NCBI GenBank assembly: GCA_902727935.1
Contig: CACVAX010000005.1
Location: forward strand, 1-54,888
DNA: 54,888 bases
Direction of reading: 5' to 3'
Origin: an uncultured Sulfurovum sp.
GTDB lineage: Bacteria > Campylobacterota > Campylobacteria > Campylobacterales > Sulfurovaceae
Shown here: positions 14,931 to 24,947 of the stretch, piece after piece
Layout of the letters: the number at the start of each line of letters is the position of its first letter
Numbering within the stretch: position 1 is the first letter of the stretch
The notes under the pieces: generated by a model
The model's input: the letters and a program-made list of their open reading frames with translations, nothing else
Told to the model about the DNA's origin: nothing
The model's database searches: none
Made by a program: the position numbers and the translations under genes

Positions 14931-17723
14931 TTATTTCCGATCGAAAATATATTTTGGTTTGAAGAGATACAGAAGAATTGGTAAAAGTGTCAAAGAAGTA
15001 AAGACATCAATCACTACGGCTTCTGTAATGTAGATTGAAAGCCCCCAAGTATTTCCTAAATCTGTTGCCATCAGTGGTATAAGTGCCCCCACCAAAACAA
15101 TCACTGAAATTAAAACGGATGAACCTGTGGTGGCTACTGTATTTTTAAGTGCATCAGACCAAACACCATGTTCATGGTATTCATCTCGAAGTTTTGAAAT
15201 CATGTAAATACTGTAGTCCACGCCTAAGCCCATGGCGATACTTAGCGTTACCAAATTACCAAAGTGTAAATTCCCACTCCAACTCTCTACCGAAGAAAAA
15301 TATCCAGCTAATCCATATTGGGCGAACAGGGTAATGCCGAGTATTGTCATGAGGAAACCCGACATCAAGAATGATCTAAAGATTAAAGTAGCAACTATAA
15401 AAATAGCCAAAGCCGTTCCTAATGGATTCATAATCCAATTGGCATAGGTAACTTCTCTGGTCGCTTCTGTTGCTCCTAAGAATCCACCAATCCCTGGACG
15501 AACATAATTGTCACTTATGTCATCGGCTATTACCCCAACATCACCACTCTCATCAGCATTTCTATAACCAAAGTTGACTTGTTTAAATCCTACATCATTT
15601 TTATGGGCTTCAATATAATTTTGTAAGAAAAGTACAGCTTCATGCGTTTCTTTAGGATGCATGGTGTTAATAAAGCCTAAAATAACCCCAGAGTTATAAT
15701 CTTGTCCTACCATTGAGGTTAAATCTCCTGGAGAAGAAGCCATATCCAATAAACCATTATAAGTGGAGATAATAGCAGAAGGGTTTCGGTCATCATCAGG
15801 GTCAATGGCTGTTAGGTATTCTTTGGTTGGAATTCTAAAGTTATCAAAGTTGAGTTGATTACCTTCACTCATGAGCAATAAGTTAGCAATATTAATGTAC
15901 TGGGCATAAGAGGCTGTAAAACCTATGAACTCATTTTTACGAATGGCTATTTCCATCTGGGCAATGGCATTGATAACATCGACATCATTCATAATTCCTT
16001 GTGCTGGATCATTGTCGGGATCATAACAGTTTTTTGGGGGAAGTTTACTTCCTGCTTCAACGGCTGCATCATAAATTTCATAAAATGCATCACTACACTC
16101 TGGAAGAATAGGATTTTTCCCACGAATAGGAATACTAAAGGAGATGACTCCTGGCATTAGTTTGTTAAGATGAAAAATATCTTGCACTGGTCGAGAATCC
16201 ACTTTAAAGGCTGCTTGTGCATAGTCAATACCTTTTTCAACCCCTGGCATTAGGTCTAAGTCATCAGAAGTTACAGCAAGTTTAACTTTTTCAGTCAAGG
16301 GTCTCTCATCTGCAATTAAGTTGGCAATACCTTCGCCAATTTTGGTGTAATGCCAAGAAGCAGCCAAAATAACAAAGACAATGGAAAGAGGAATAACACG
16401 ACCAAAGCCTTGGGTCATGAAGTGAACCACTTCACCCAATTTTCTTTCCCAAGCATAACCTTCCCCTGTTTGCTTGCTAAAGTGCACATCAGAGACATCT
16501 TCATTTTTATCTGCTTTGGTAGGGAAAGTGAGCATCAGTACAGGAATAAGGGTTGAGGTTGTTAAAAGTAAAGAGAACATCCCAAACATTCCAAAGTAGG
16601 CATAGGCTTTATAAAATGAGATATCAACCGTTGCCAAGGTAGCAAAACCCAAGGCATCAGTGACAATGGAAAGTACAGCAGGAACAATGGTAAAACCTAG
16701 GGCTAAGTAGGCACCATTAACATTGGTTTCACCATCTTTTCGTGCTTTCATATAGCGTCTGGTGATTTGAATGGCATGTCCCATACCCACAGCTAAGATG
16801 AGCATGGGGGTTAGTACCATCATGGTGGTGAGTTTAAAGCCTGTAAAGCCCATCAGTCCTAGTGTCCAGATAATACTCATGGCAACACCAGTAAGAGGAA
16901 ATAATGCTCCTCGTATTGATTTGGTTTCAATAAATAAAATAATAAAAGCTATTAAAATAGAAAGCACAAACAGATACCAATGGTCGATGAGTTGTACCAT
17001 CATCCATGCAAGAAAATAAGGTTCTCCAGCAATAGAAACATTGACTCTATCGTCATTAGAATAAGGTTCAATAATATCAACAACATTACGAACCCATGGC
17101 ACATACGCTTCTTTTACCCCATTGGTAAAATCAGCAATAATAAACGTGGCTTTAGCCACACATCCAGCTTCGTTCTTAAAACATTTTTCGCCTGTTTTGG
17201 GGTCAACTTCATGGATAATCATTGGTTTTAAAACAGGATTATTGTCTAAGCCCTCTTTCATGAATGCCAATTGTTCTTTGGCTTTGAGCTCATCGGTTTC
17301 AGAGATTCCAATGTTGGGAATAAGACGTTTAAAAGACAAACTTCCATCTTCGGTGACGCCCATATTTTTGACTTTTTGAGCAGCAATACTAATGAAAGAG
17401 GCTGTATTGGCTGTTTCCATGGCTGAAACTTTGTTATGTATCTCTTGGGTCATATTGACAAACCAAGGTTGATAAATATCTCCTTCTTTAATCTCAATGC
17501 TCACCACAAAAAGGTTCGCCATACCAAAGTAACCTTCTACAAAGTTATTGGTTGAGACATATCGATTGGTTTGAGGCAGTAGCGTATCTGGGTCATTTCT
17601 AATGTCAATGTTTTTTATTTGTAAAGCAAAGAAAAGCGTGGTTAGTAGTGAAAATGCGAGTATGAACCATTTAAAACGCAGTACAAATTGGGCGTATTTA
17701 AATGAAGATTTATTTTGATGCAT
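14931..17723 (-). CDS. RND superfamily (MMPL-type) exporter
   Basis: A 930-residue inner-membrane pump. The first membrane segment (about 17-32) is followed by a large periplasmic loop (about 35-245), five further segments (about 250-400), a cytoplasmic stretch, a seventh segment (about 440), a second periplasmic loop (about 460-745) and a final group of five segments. The VTLSIAMGLGVDYSIYMI motif near residue 825 and MLILAVGMGHAIQITRRY near 310 are the two SSD-like transmembrane blocks of the MMPL/HpnN group, which moves lipids and other apolar molecules instead of drugs. No membrane-fusion protein or TolC gene is adjacent; instead a DUF1302 protein and a LolA-like protein lie upstream. AGGAGATAAC is the ribosome site. 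Confidence 0.9.
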   Translation of the reverse strand: MHQNKSSFKYAQFVLRFKWFILAFSLLTTLFFALQIKNIDIRNDPDTLLPQTNRYVSTNNFVEGYFGMANLFVVSIEIKEGDIYQPWFVNMTQEIHNKVSAMETANTASFISIAAQKVKNMGVTEDGSLSFKRLIPNIGISETDELKAKEQLAFMKEGLDNNPVLKPMIIHEVDPKTGEKCFKNEAGCVAKATFIIADFTNGVKEAYVPWVRNVVDIIEPYSNDDRVNVSIAGEPYFLAWMMVQLIDHWYLFVLSILIAFIILFIETKSIRGALFPLTGVAMSIIWTLGLMGFTGFKLTTMMVLTPMLILAVGMGHAIQITRRYMKARKDGETNVNGAYLALGFTIVPAVLSIVTDALGFATLATVDISFYKAYAYFGMFGMFSLLLTTSTLIPVLMLTFPTKADKNEDVSDVHFSKQTGEGYAWERKLGEVVHFMTQGFGRVIPLSIVFVILAASWHYTKIGEGIANLIADERPLTEKVKLAVTSDDLDLMPGVEKGIDYAQAAFKVDSRPVQDIFHLNKLMPGVISFSIPIRGKNPILPECSDAFYEIYDAAVEAGSKLPPKNCYDPDNDPAQGIMNDVDVINAIAQMEIAIRKNEFIGFTASYAQYINIANLLLMSEGNQLNFDNFRIPTKEYLTAIDPDDDRNPSAIISTYNGLLDMASSPGDLTSMVGQDYNSGVILGFINTMHPKETHEAVLFLQNYIEAHKNDVGFKQVNFGYRNADESGDVGVIADDISDNYVRPGIGGFLGATEATREVTYANWIMNPLGTALAIFIVATLIFRSFLMSGFLMTILGITLFAQYGLAGYFSSVESWSGNLHFGNLVTLSIAMGLGVDYSIYMISKLRDEYHEHGVWSDALKNTVATTGSSVLISVIVLVGALIPLMATDLGNTWGLSIYITEAVVIDVFTSLTLLPILLYLFKPKYIFDRK

Positions 17724-17765
17724 GTTATCTCCTGTAAATGTAGAAATTTTAGAATTTATGCAGGG

Positions 17766-17785
17766 TTGATATCATCAAATGTCAA
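17766..17785 (-). promoter_or_regulatory. Candidate promoter and operator of the RND gene
   Basis: On the minus strand TTGACA (17785-17780) is followed by the dyad TTGAT-N3-ATCAA (17778-17766) and an imperfect CATAAA -10 region before the ATG at 17723. A symmetric site between -35 and -10 is a typical repressor position, but the binding protein is unknown. Confidence 0.35.
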
Positions 17786-17846
17786 AAGGTATTTAATAAT
17801 TTAAATATGAAAATTGAACCTTTGATTATAGCAAGACCTACACAAA

Positions 17847-17865
17847 AGAGTGAGCTATGCACTCT
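17847..17865 (-). terminator. Terminator after the DUF1302 gene
   Basis: The minus strand reads AGAGTG-CATAGCT-CACTCT-TTTG, a 6-base-pair hairpin followed by a short T-run, 13 bases past the stop codon at 17878. It separates the DUF1302 gene from the RND gene, which then needs its own promoter. Confidence 0.5.
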
Positions 17866-17877
17866 CTTGCAATGGTG

Positions 17878-19947
17878 TTAAAATATATATTTAGCACCAA
17901 CTTGAATATTGGACATATCTTCAAATTGTCCAAATACACCAAATCTATCGCCACCATATTTATTCCACTCAGCAGATAAAATGGTATTGTCTGAATAAGA
18001 GTATTCTAAGTCAAATCGGTTCCAGTAACCTCCTTCATCATTTTCTAATAAAAAGAGGTTATTGACTCTAAGTGCATCCGACTCTAAGAAAGGTTTTGAA
18101 AGAAAAAGTGTGTACATGATTTGATGTTCTTGGGCTTTTCTAAATCCATTGGTCAGACCCAAGGAGGCAGGATTGGCTGTGTACTTTCCATAAGAACGCG
18201 TATTTCCAGCATATTGTACTTGTTGGTCTTCATAATCAAGGTTCCATGTGTCCATAAACTGAAGACTCGTAAAGAGGTTTTTACCCAAGGTTACATCAGC
18301 ACCAATAACATACTTAAACATATTGGCATCGGCCATAGTGAGTGCATTCACAATGTCCCCATAAGCCAGTTTGCCTAAATCGACTTCAGGGGCTTTTGAG
18401 CCTTTATCATAAACAAACTCACCTCTTAATACAATAGGGGCAAAACTGGTGTCAACAGCAAAGTCAAATGAAGCACCAAAGGTATCGACACGGTTTAGGT
18501 CTTGGAGCATGACCAAGGTAGATTGTCCTGTATAGTTTGTTCCATTTGCATTTTGTAGGCTAACGGTTCTGTTGACATGTGAATTAGCTGTACCTGTTGC
18601 GACAGGAGCATTGGTAGCATTATCGAAACTATTTTGCGTTGTTACAGCATTAAGTTGATTACCTGAACTGTCTTCCCAATGCATGTTAACAATGGGATTG
18701 TTTTCCCAATGTTGATAATAGTTTAAGGTATAGTTTAAGCCAAAATCTGTGGATTTGGCATACTTAACACCAAAGTTGTGATTTTTAAGTTTTCTGCTGA
18801 TGGGATTAATCCGATACTCGGTAGCCATTCCAGCAAAGGAGTTAAAGGTGGCAAAGGTTGTATCTCCCATGTACTCAAACATATGGGTTGGATTATCATA
18901 GTTGTAGCCAGTGGTGGTTGGAACCAAGTTGGTCGTGGCTTCGACCCCTCCTTGTGAGGCAGGACCGATGGCTGTTCCTGTTAACATCTGTGTACCGTTT
19001 GGGTTTCTAGGACTATTGGCAGGGGCTGTTACGTCTAAGCCAATATTCGCAGAGTTTCCTCCAAAGCTATCGATCATACCAGCAACACTGGCAACTCCTG
19101 GGTTTTGAGCTGTTCCATTGCCTGTAAAACCAGAAACAGTTAGTCCATTAAATCCAGCTAAGATACCATTACCTGCTGGTATGCCAAATGCCCCAGAAAA
19201 TGCTCCATCAAATGCATTGGCAACTTTTCCCATATCGGTACCAATATTTAAAAAACCATTCTGTTGTCCTGTTAATGATGCAGCACCATAACTGACAAAA
19301 GGTTGATTTTGGTCTCCTGTTGAGGTATCGTACATTCCTGGAATTTGGTTAATACGACCAACATCTGGCACCCATATAAGTTGTAAGGAATCATTGTTTC
19401 CTAAATCTTTTTCGGCAACCCCCATCCAAATTGGAATTCGACTATCTTCCATGGTGTTTTGACCCCATTCACGAAAGTCGGTTGGATTGATGATGTCTAA
19501 GAACTTAACCCCATCGGCTTTTCCCCAAACGACTTGCTGTTTACCAATACGGACATCAATATCCGAAACGGCACTGTCGATATAGGCTTCTCTTAAATAA
19601 TCATATTGGGTATAGTTTCTATGATGTTTATAACCATTTGTCCCTTTACCATCAAAGATTCCTTGGGCTTCTACATGAAAACTGCTCTCTTCACCCACGT
19701 CTCCATTGATAAATAATTTCATTGTTCCTTCAGTTTTATGCAAGTCTCCAGCATCATGCGTTTTATTAGAATTAATGGATTCACCATCTCCCGTGTAGAC
19801 ACCAATTTCAGTTTTAAGATATCCTGATACCTCAACACTTGATGCTTCTTCTAGTTCTTCTGGTGCCTCCTCGGGTGTTTCTGCAAAAGAGGGAAGGGTT
19901 AACAGTGCTATAACGATTGATGATAATAAAATCTTTTTTTGTTTCAT
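17878..19947 (-). CDS. DUF1302-family outer-membrane protein
   Basis: A 689-residue protein with signal peptide (MKQKKILLSSIVIALLTLPSFA) and a short acidic stretch. Residues 40-200 carry the DUF1302 pattern: LREAYIDSAVSDIDVRIGKQQVVWGKADG, then LDIINPTDFREW and EDSRIPIWM. A glycine- and asparagine-rich region (about 235-345) follows, and the C-terminal half alternates polar and hydrophobic residues and ends IQVGAKYIF, a beta-barrel closing strand. DUF1302 proteins are predicted outer-membrane barrels of unknown cargo that occur with RND pumps and LolA-like proteins, as here. It lies 42 bases after the LolA-like gene in the same direction. Confidence 0.85.
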   Translation of the reverse strand: MKQKKILLSSIVIALLTLPSFAETPEEAPEELEEASSVEVSGYLKTEIGVYTGDGESINSNKTHDAGDLHKTEGTMKLFINGDVGEESSFHVEAQGIFDGKGTNGYKHHRNYTQYDYLREAYIDSAVSDIDVRIGKQQVVWGKADGVKFLDIINPTDFREWGQNTMEDSRIPIWMGVAEKDLGNNDSLQLIWVPDVGRINQIPGMYDTSTGDQNQPFVSYGAASLTGQQNGFLNIGTDMGKVANAFDGAFSGAFGIPAGNGILAGFNGLTVSGFTGNGTAQNPGVASVAGMIDSFGGNSANIGLDVTAPANSPRNPNGTQMLTGTAIGPASQGGVEATTNLVPTTTGYNYDNPTHMFEYMGDTTFATFNSFAGMATEYRINPISRKLKNHNFGVKYAKSTDFGLNYTLNYYQHWENNPIVNMHWEDSSGNQLNAVTTQNSFDNATNAPVATGTANSHVNRTVSLQNANGTNYTGQSTLVMLQDLNRVDTFGASFDFAVDTSFAPIVLRGEFVYDKGSKAPEVDLGKLAYGDIVNALTMADANMFKYVIGADVTLGKNLFTSLQFMDTWNLDYEDQQVQYAGNTRSYGKYTANPASLGLTNGFRKAQEHQIMYTLFLSKPFLESDALRVNNLFLLENDEGGYWNRFDLEYSYSDNTILSAEWNKYGGDRFGVFGQFEDMSNIQVGAKYIF

Positions 19948-19989
19948 TTGAACTCCTTTTTCATTTGAAATATTTGACCTTGATAAAGC

Positions 19990-20979
19990 TTATCTCTTAA
20001 TTTTTTTCAATGTTGACTCTTGCCATAAATTTGAAGTATCATAGTTTTTTCTTCCAATTTTGAATGATTCTTGGTTGTGCTTGGTTACTTTTTTAGGGAT
20101 ATAAGCCAGTGACTCATGATTGTTTCTTAAATCTTTTCCATACCATGCATACCATCTTAAGGCTCTTGGATCAGTTGAACCTTCCATTTTTTGCCAGTTT
20201 TTATCTAAAATTTTAATCATATTACCATCTTTAAAGTATTCAGTATGATAATCTGCAAAAGTTTTGGTATCGATATAGGTAATACGATGGTCATACCACC
20301 ATCCAGAAAAGTTTGTTGTACTTTTTACTTTATAGACTTCACGGTTAGTAAATTCATTTGTTCCAGCTGGGAGTTTTTTGGTGGCTGCTGTTTGTTCTGC
20401 TGCTGGAATTACTAAAGATTTTAATTCCATTCCCAGTTTTTGTGTGCCTTCCAAACTATGGCTTTCATGCATTGGCTTACGCAGTGTTACATCTCCAAAA
20501 GTAAAGTCTGTTCCACCCCAAGCATCATCATGGGCAGGTTGTGCAAATCTTCGTACTTTTCTAAGTGCAGGAAGCCACAATAGATACTCTTGAGATTTTG
20601 CATCATCTTTATAATCAGTAATAAGCATTCCTGTACCTCTCATTTTACCAGCACGAAATACAGCTAAATCTTTGGCTTTAACATTGGGGTCATCTTGATA
20701 ATCATTATTTAAATATCTTTCAACGGTTTCAGTAAGAGGTTTTTGTCCCTCTGATTTTTTGACAATCACGGTAATGGTTCTGCCTACTTTTTCAATGGAA
20801 TAGTTTTTAAATGCAAAGAAATGATTGACATAGTAAACATTGTCCATGATTTGTGTTGCATCTGTTAATTTCCCATCTGGGTACTTTAAGTCAAGAGGAA
20901 CACCTGCATTGGCAGTGCTGACTGCTAATCCTGTTACAAGAACGAGTGAACCTAAGGTACTTTTTATACTGTTTTTCAT
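19990..20979 (-). CDS. LolA-like outer-membrane lipoprotein-sorting family protein
   Basis: A 329-residue periplasmic protein with signal peptide MKNSIKSTLGSLVLVTGLAVSTANA. The segment LLWLPALRKVRRFAQ, followed by GGTDFTFGDVTL, is the core of the LolA-like 'outer membrane lipoprotein-sorting protein' group (PF17131 type), a half-barrel fold that shields lipid-like molecules across the periplasm. It is not LolA itself: it is over 100 residues longer and sits with an RND pump and a DUF1302 protein, not with LolB or LolCDE. It is the first gene of the minus-strand set. A role as the periplasmic shuttle of that set is inference from fold and context. Confidence 0.8.
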   Translation of the reverse strand: MKNSIKSTLGSLVLVTGLAVSTANAGVPLDLKYPDGKLTDATQIMDNVYYVNHFFAFKNYSIEKVGRTITVIVKKSEGQKPLTETVERYLNNDYQDDPNVKAKDLAVFRAGKMRGTGMLITDYKDDAKSQEYLLWLPALRKVRRFAQPAHDDAWGGTDFTFGDVTLRKPMHESHSLEGTQKLGMELKSLVIPAAEQTAATKKLPAGTNEFTNREVYKVKSTTNFSGWWYDHRITYIDTKTFADYHTEYFKDGNMIKILDKNWQKMEGSTDPRALRWYAWYGKDLRNNHESLAYIPKKVTKHNQESFKIGRKNYDTSNLWQESTLKKIKR

Positions 20980-21210
20980 GAAAACCCTTTATAATAAATA
21001 TAAGATATATTGATAATAATTAATAATATCTTTATATTCTATAGTATAAAAAATTAGCTTCAATAAAAGCTTACTTTATTAATATAGAGGGGCTAAGTTT
21101 TAGATAGTTCAAAAAAATAATATTAATTAGAATCATAATTATTTTATTATATTTAATTTTGTTAAGTAGTATTCTTCTTGTAAGTATTTAAGATTTCTTA
21201 CATTTAATGC

Positions 21211-21216
21211 TATAAT
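21211..21216 (+). promoter_or_regulatory. -10 box TATAAT for the TauE/SafE gene
   Basis: TATAAT preceded by AATGC lies 43 bases upstream of the ATG at 21259. The 279-base spacer 20980-21258 is very AT-rich and otherwise holds only AT-rich dyads; no gene is visible in it. Confidence 0.5.
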
Positions 21217-21258
21217 CCTCCTTTATTTTTAATCCCACGCTCATGGAGTTCTATAAAC

Positions 21259-21999
21259 ATGGAAATCATATTAATTTTAGTAGGTGTACTGGTTGGAACG
21301 CTTTCGGGTTTCTTCGGTATTGGTGGGGGAATGATACTTATTCCAGTACTTATGTTCTTAGGCATTGACATCAAAACGGCTATTGGAATTTCCATTGTTC
21401 AGATGGTTTTTTCTTCTATCTATGGCTCTTATCTTAATCATAAAAAAGGTTCGCTCATTGTGGGTGAAGGTATTTGGGTTGGTGTGGGTGGTTTTGCAGG
21501 TGGTTTTGTGGGAGCTTATGTCTCGAATATGATTTCTGCCACTCTCTTAGAGTACATGTTCCTCTCTTTACTAACCTTTGCATTGCTTCGAATCTTTTCT
21601 GCTAAACCCAATGAGGATGAAACTGTTAAAAGTTTAAATTCATTGGTACTTTTTTCAGTGGGGGTACTTATTGGGATTTTTGCCATTGCTTTAGGGGTAG
21701 GAGGTTCAATTCTTTTAACGCCTATTTTGGCTGGGTTTCTACATTATCCTATTAAAAAAGCTGTTTCAGCTGGACTCTTCTTTGTGGCTTTCTCTTCAAT
21801 AGCTGGTTTGCTGTCGCATTTAAGTGCAGGAACGATTGATTTGGAAAAAGGTCTCTATGTGGCTTTTGCGTCATTATTGGGGGTGTTTATTGGTATTTGG
21901 TTAAAAGACAAAGTCTCTTCTTCCCTACACAAAACGTATTTGCTGATTATGTACATTGTGGCAATGCTATTACTTATGAAAAAAATGTTTTTAGGATAA
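21259..21999 (+). CDS. TauE/SafE (UPF0721) membrane permease
   Basis: A 246-residue protein of seven or eight membrane segments arranged as two related halves. Each half opens with a glycine-rich strip: GTLSGFFGIGGGMILIPVL at residues 13-31 and IGIFAIALGVGGSILLTPIL at about 138-157. This duplicated GxGGG...P pattern is the TauE/SafE family, which exports or imports sulfite, sulfoacetate and other organosulfur anions. The substrate cannot be inferred from sequence, and no sulfur-metabolism genes are adjacent. uvrA follows after seven bases and is probably co-transcribed. Confidence 0.88.
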   Translation: MEIILILVGVLVGTLSGFFGIGGGMILIPVLMFLGIDIKTAIGISIVQMVFSSIYGSYLNHKKGSLIVGEGIWVGVGGFAGGFVGAYVSNMISATLLEYMFLSLLTFALLRIFSAKPNEDETVKSLNSLVLFSVGVLIGIFAIALGVGGSILLTPILAGFLHYPIKKAVSAGLFFVAFSSIAGLLSHLSAGTIDLEKGLYVAFASLLGVFIGIWLKDKVSSSLHKTYLLIMYIVAMLLLMKKMFLG

Positions 22000-22006
22000 T
22001 ATAAAT

Positions 22007-24838
22007 ATGAAAAATCAAAAAATTGAAGTCTATGGGGCTAAAGAAAATAATTTAAAAAATATCGATGTAAGCATTCCTAAAAATCAACTGGTGGTTATTA
22101 CAGGAATTTCGGGTTCAGGTAAATCTACCCTGGCTTTCTCTACGCTTTATGCAGAAGGGCAACGACGTTATATTGAATCTCTTTCTTCATATGCTCGTCA
22201 GTTTTTAGGACGTGTAGGTAAACCAGAGGTCGATAAAATAGAGGGCTTAACTCCTGCCATTGCCATTGACCAAAAGACAACTTCTAAAAATCCCCGTTCT
22301 ACGGTGGGAACCATTACAGAAATCTATGATTATTTACGTTTATTGTTTGCACGTGTTGGAAAACAGCATTGTCATGAGTGTGGAAAACCCATCTCTTCTA
22401 TGTCTGCTGCTGATATTATTGAAGAAGTGTTGAAACTTCCAAATGGTGCAAAGCTTGTGATTATGGCACCCTTGGTCAAAGAAAAAAAAGGTACGTTTGC
22501 TGATATGATAGAATCGCTTCGTCATAAAGGCTATGTACGTGCAATGATTGATGGGGTAATGGTACGTCTTGATGAAGAGATAGAACTCTCTAAAACCAAG
22601 AAACATACCATTAAAGTAGTAATTGACCGTGTGGTTATCAAAGAAGAAAGCAGAGACAGAATAGGGCAAGATGTTGAAAAAGCACTCAAAGAAGCTTATG
22701 GAGAAGTGGAGTTAGAAGTACTTAATCATGAAGAATTTCCTCAAATAGATAGACAGCATATTCATTATTCTGAGCATCTGGCTTGTTTTCATTGTAAACT
22801 CTCATTTGAACCTCTTGAACCTGTTTCATTTTCATTTAACTCACCCAAAGGTGCTTGTCCTACTTGTGATGGTTTGGGGATTCGTTATGTGATTGATTTG
22901 ACAAAAGTGATAGATACAGCCTTGTCAATAGACAAGGGTGCTGTAAAGATTATGTATGGGTTTAATAAAAGTTATTATACTAAGTTTTTAACAGCTTACT
23001 GTGAGCAAAATGATATTCCAACAGATGTACCTTATGAGAGCTTAGAAGAGTATCAAAAGAGTTCTATTTTATATGGTGGAGGGGCTAATGTTGATTTTAC
23101 TTGGAAACGTCATAAACTTAACCGTGAATGGCCAGGTGTTGTAAAGTTTGCACATGATATGTTTTCTGATGAGAAAGATATGTCTGAATATATGACCGAA
23201 AAAGTCTGTGATAAATGTGATGGTCATCGACTGCGTCCTCGTTCATTGGCCGTTAAGATAGAAGGTAAGAATATTGCAGATATTATTGACATGCCCATTG
23301 AAAAATCTTATGAGTATTTTAAAAATGAAGAGAATTTTATTCATTTAACAGAACAGCAAAAACTTATTGCTGAATCGGTCTTAAAAGAAGTGCAGGAACG
23401 TTTGTTCTTTTTATATGATGTTGGTTTAACTTACTTAACACTTTCACGTGATGCACGAACTATCTCAGGTGGAGAAGCACAGCGTATTCGTATTGCTTCA
23501 CAGATTGGTTCTGGCCTTACGGGTGTTATGTATGTGTTAGATGAACCAAGTATTGGGCTACATGAACGTGACACCATGAAGCTGATTAGAACTTTACGTT
23601 CTTTACAAGAAAAAGGAAATTCGGTGATTGTGGTTGAACATGATAAAGAGACCATTATGTCGGCTGATTATGTTATTGATATTGGTCCTGGTGCTGGTAA
23701 GTATGGTGGAGATGTCGTGTTTGCTGGAACAGGTAAAAAGATGATGAAAGCTAAAACACTTACAGCCAAATATTTATTTGGTGAAAAGAAAATCTCTTAT
23801 CCTCATGATAAACCTCAAGAGGATTGGATCGAAATTAATAATGTGACATTGAATAACATCACGAATATATCAGCTAAAGTTCCTTTAAAAAACTTTGTTT
23901 GTATTACTGGAGTGAGTGGGTCGGGTAAAAGTTCTCTTATTTTACAGACACTTTTACCTGTGGCAAGAGAGTTACTTAACCGTGCTAAGAAAGTCAATAA
24001 AGTTGAAGGTGTTGAGATAAAAGGTTTGGATAAAGTAGATAAAGTAATCTCTTTAGATCAAAGTCCTATTGGTCGTACTCCACGTTCAAATCCTGCTACC
24101 TACACAGGAATTATGGATGAGATACGTAAACTTTTTGCACAAACTAAAGAAGCAGAACTTCGTGGTTATAAAATCGGGCGTTTCTCTTTTAATGTTAAAG
24201 GTGGTCGTTGTGAAAATTGTACGGGTGATGGGCAGATAAAAATTGAAATGCATTTCTTACCAGATGTTTTAGTGGAGTGTGATACCTGTCATGGCACACG
24301 TTACAATGCACAAACGTTAGAAGTTATGTATAAAGGAAAATCAATAGCAGATGTTTTAGCCATGTCGGTTTCCGAAGCCATGGAGTTTTTTAAAGCTGTA
24401 CCTTCAATTGCTATTAAACTTAAAACACTGATGGATGTTGGTTTGGATTATATTACGCTTGGGCAAAATGCAACAACCCTTTCGGGTGGAGAAGCACAAC
24501 GTATTAAGTTAAGTAAAGAGTTGAGTCGTAAAGATACTGGAAAAACACTGTATATTTTAGATGAACCAACAACAGGTTTACACTTTGCCGATGTTGATAG
24601 GTTAACAGGTGTATTACACCACTTGGTAGATTTAGGTAACTCTGTTGTTGTCATAGAACATAATTTAGACATGATTAAAAATGCAGATTATATTATAGAT
24701 ATGGGACCAGAGGGGGGAAATAAAGGGGGGCTTATTGTGGCGACTGGTACACCTGAAGAGGTGGCTGAAACGCATGAAGCAACAGGTTCATATACAGGAA
24801 AATATTTAGTAGAAGAGTTGAAGTTGGTGAAAAGTTAG
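22007..24838 (+). CDS. uvrA: Excinuclease ABC subunit A
   Basis: A 943-residue protein with the full UvrA layout: two ABC ATPase modules (P-loops GISGSGKSTLAF near 35 and GVSGSGKSSLIL near 640), signature ISGGEAQR (about 488) and LSGGEAQR (about 827), and zinc motifs CHECGKP and CENCTGDG...CDTCHG. It is the damage sensor of nucleotide excision repair and loads UvrB on DNA. Length and motif order are normal. AGGATAATATAA is the ribosome site and the gene follows the permease by seven bases. Confidence 0.98.
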   Translation: MKNQKIEVYGAKENNLKNIDVSIPKNQLVVITGISGSGKSTLAFSTLYAEGQRRYIESLSSYARQFLGRVGKPEVDKIEGLTPAIAIDQKTTSKNPRSTVGTITEIYDYLRLLFARVGKQHCHECGKPISSMSAADIIEEVLKLPNGAKLVIMAPLVKEKKGTFADMIESLRHKGYVRAMIDGVMVRLDEEIELSKTKKHTIKVVIDRVVIKEESRDRIGQDVEKALKEAYGEVELEVLNHEEFPQIDRQHIHYSEHLACFHCKLSFEPLEPVSFSFNSPKGACPTCDGLGIRYVIDLTKVIDTALSIDKGAVKIMYGFNKSYYTKFLTAYCEQNDIPTDVPYESLEEYQKSSILYGGGANVDFTWKRHKLNREWPGVVKFAHDMFSDEKDMSEYMTEKVCDKCDGHRLRPRSLAVKIEGKNIADIIDMPIEKSYEYFKNEENFIHLTEQQKLIAESVLKEVQERLFFLYDVGLTYLTLSRDARTISGGEAQRIRIASQIGSGLTGVMYVLDEPSIGLHERDTMKLIRTLRSLQEKGNSVIVVEHDKETIMSADYVIDIGPGAGKYGGDVVFAGTGKKMMKAKTLTAKYLFGEKKISYPHDKPQEDWIEINNVTLNNITNISAKVPLKNFVCITGVSGSGKSSLILQTLLPVARELLNRAKKVNKVEGVEIKGLDKVDKVISLDQSPIGRTPRSNPATYTGIMDEIRKLFAQTKEAELRGYKIGRFSFNVKGGRCENCTGDGQIKIEMHFLPDVLVECDTCHGTRYNAQTLEVMYKGKSIADVLAMSVSEAMEFFKAVPSIAIKLKTLMDVGLDYITLGQNATTLSGGEAQRIKLSKELSRKDTGKTLYILDEPTTGLHFADVDRLTGVLHHLVDLGNSVVVIEHNLDMIKNADYIIDMGPEGGNKGGLIVATGTPEEVAETHEATGSYTGKYLVEELKLVKS

Positions 24839-24947
24839 TGAAAACTCTTATTTAAATATATTAAATTATTATATTAAAAGTAAATTAAGTGTTAATTAAT
24901 TTTATTTGATGTATAACTATTATATTTAATTACAAAGAGGAGTAGAT

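Noticed and set aside
21003-21033. Possible Fur box and inverted repeat AAGATAT-N17-ATATCTT upstream of the LolA-like gene
   Set aside because: About 14 of 19 positions agree with the classic Fur consensus, but the spacer is nearly all A and T, so matches of this quality are expected by chance. No iron gene is adjacent.
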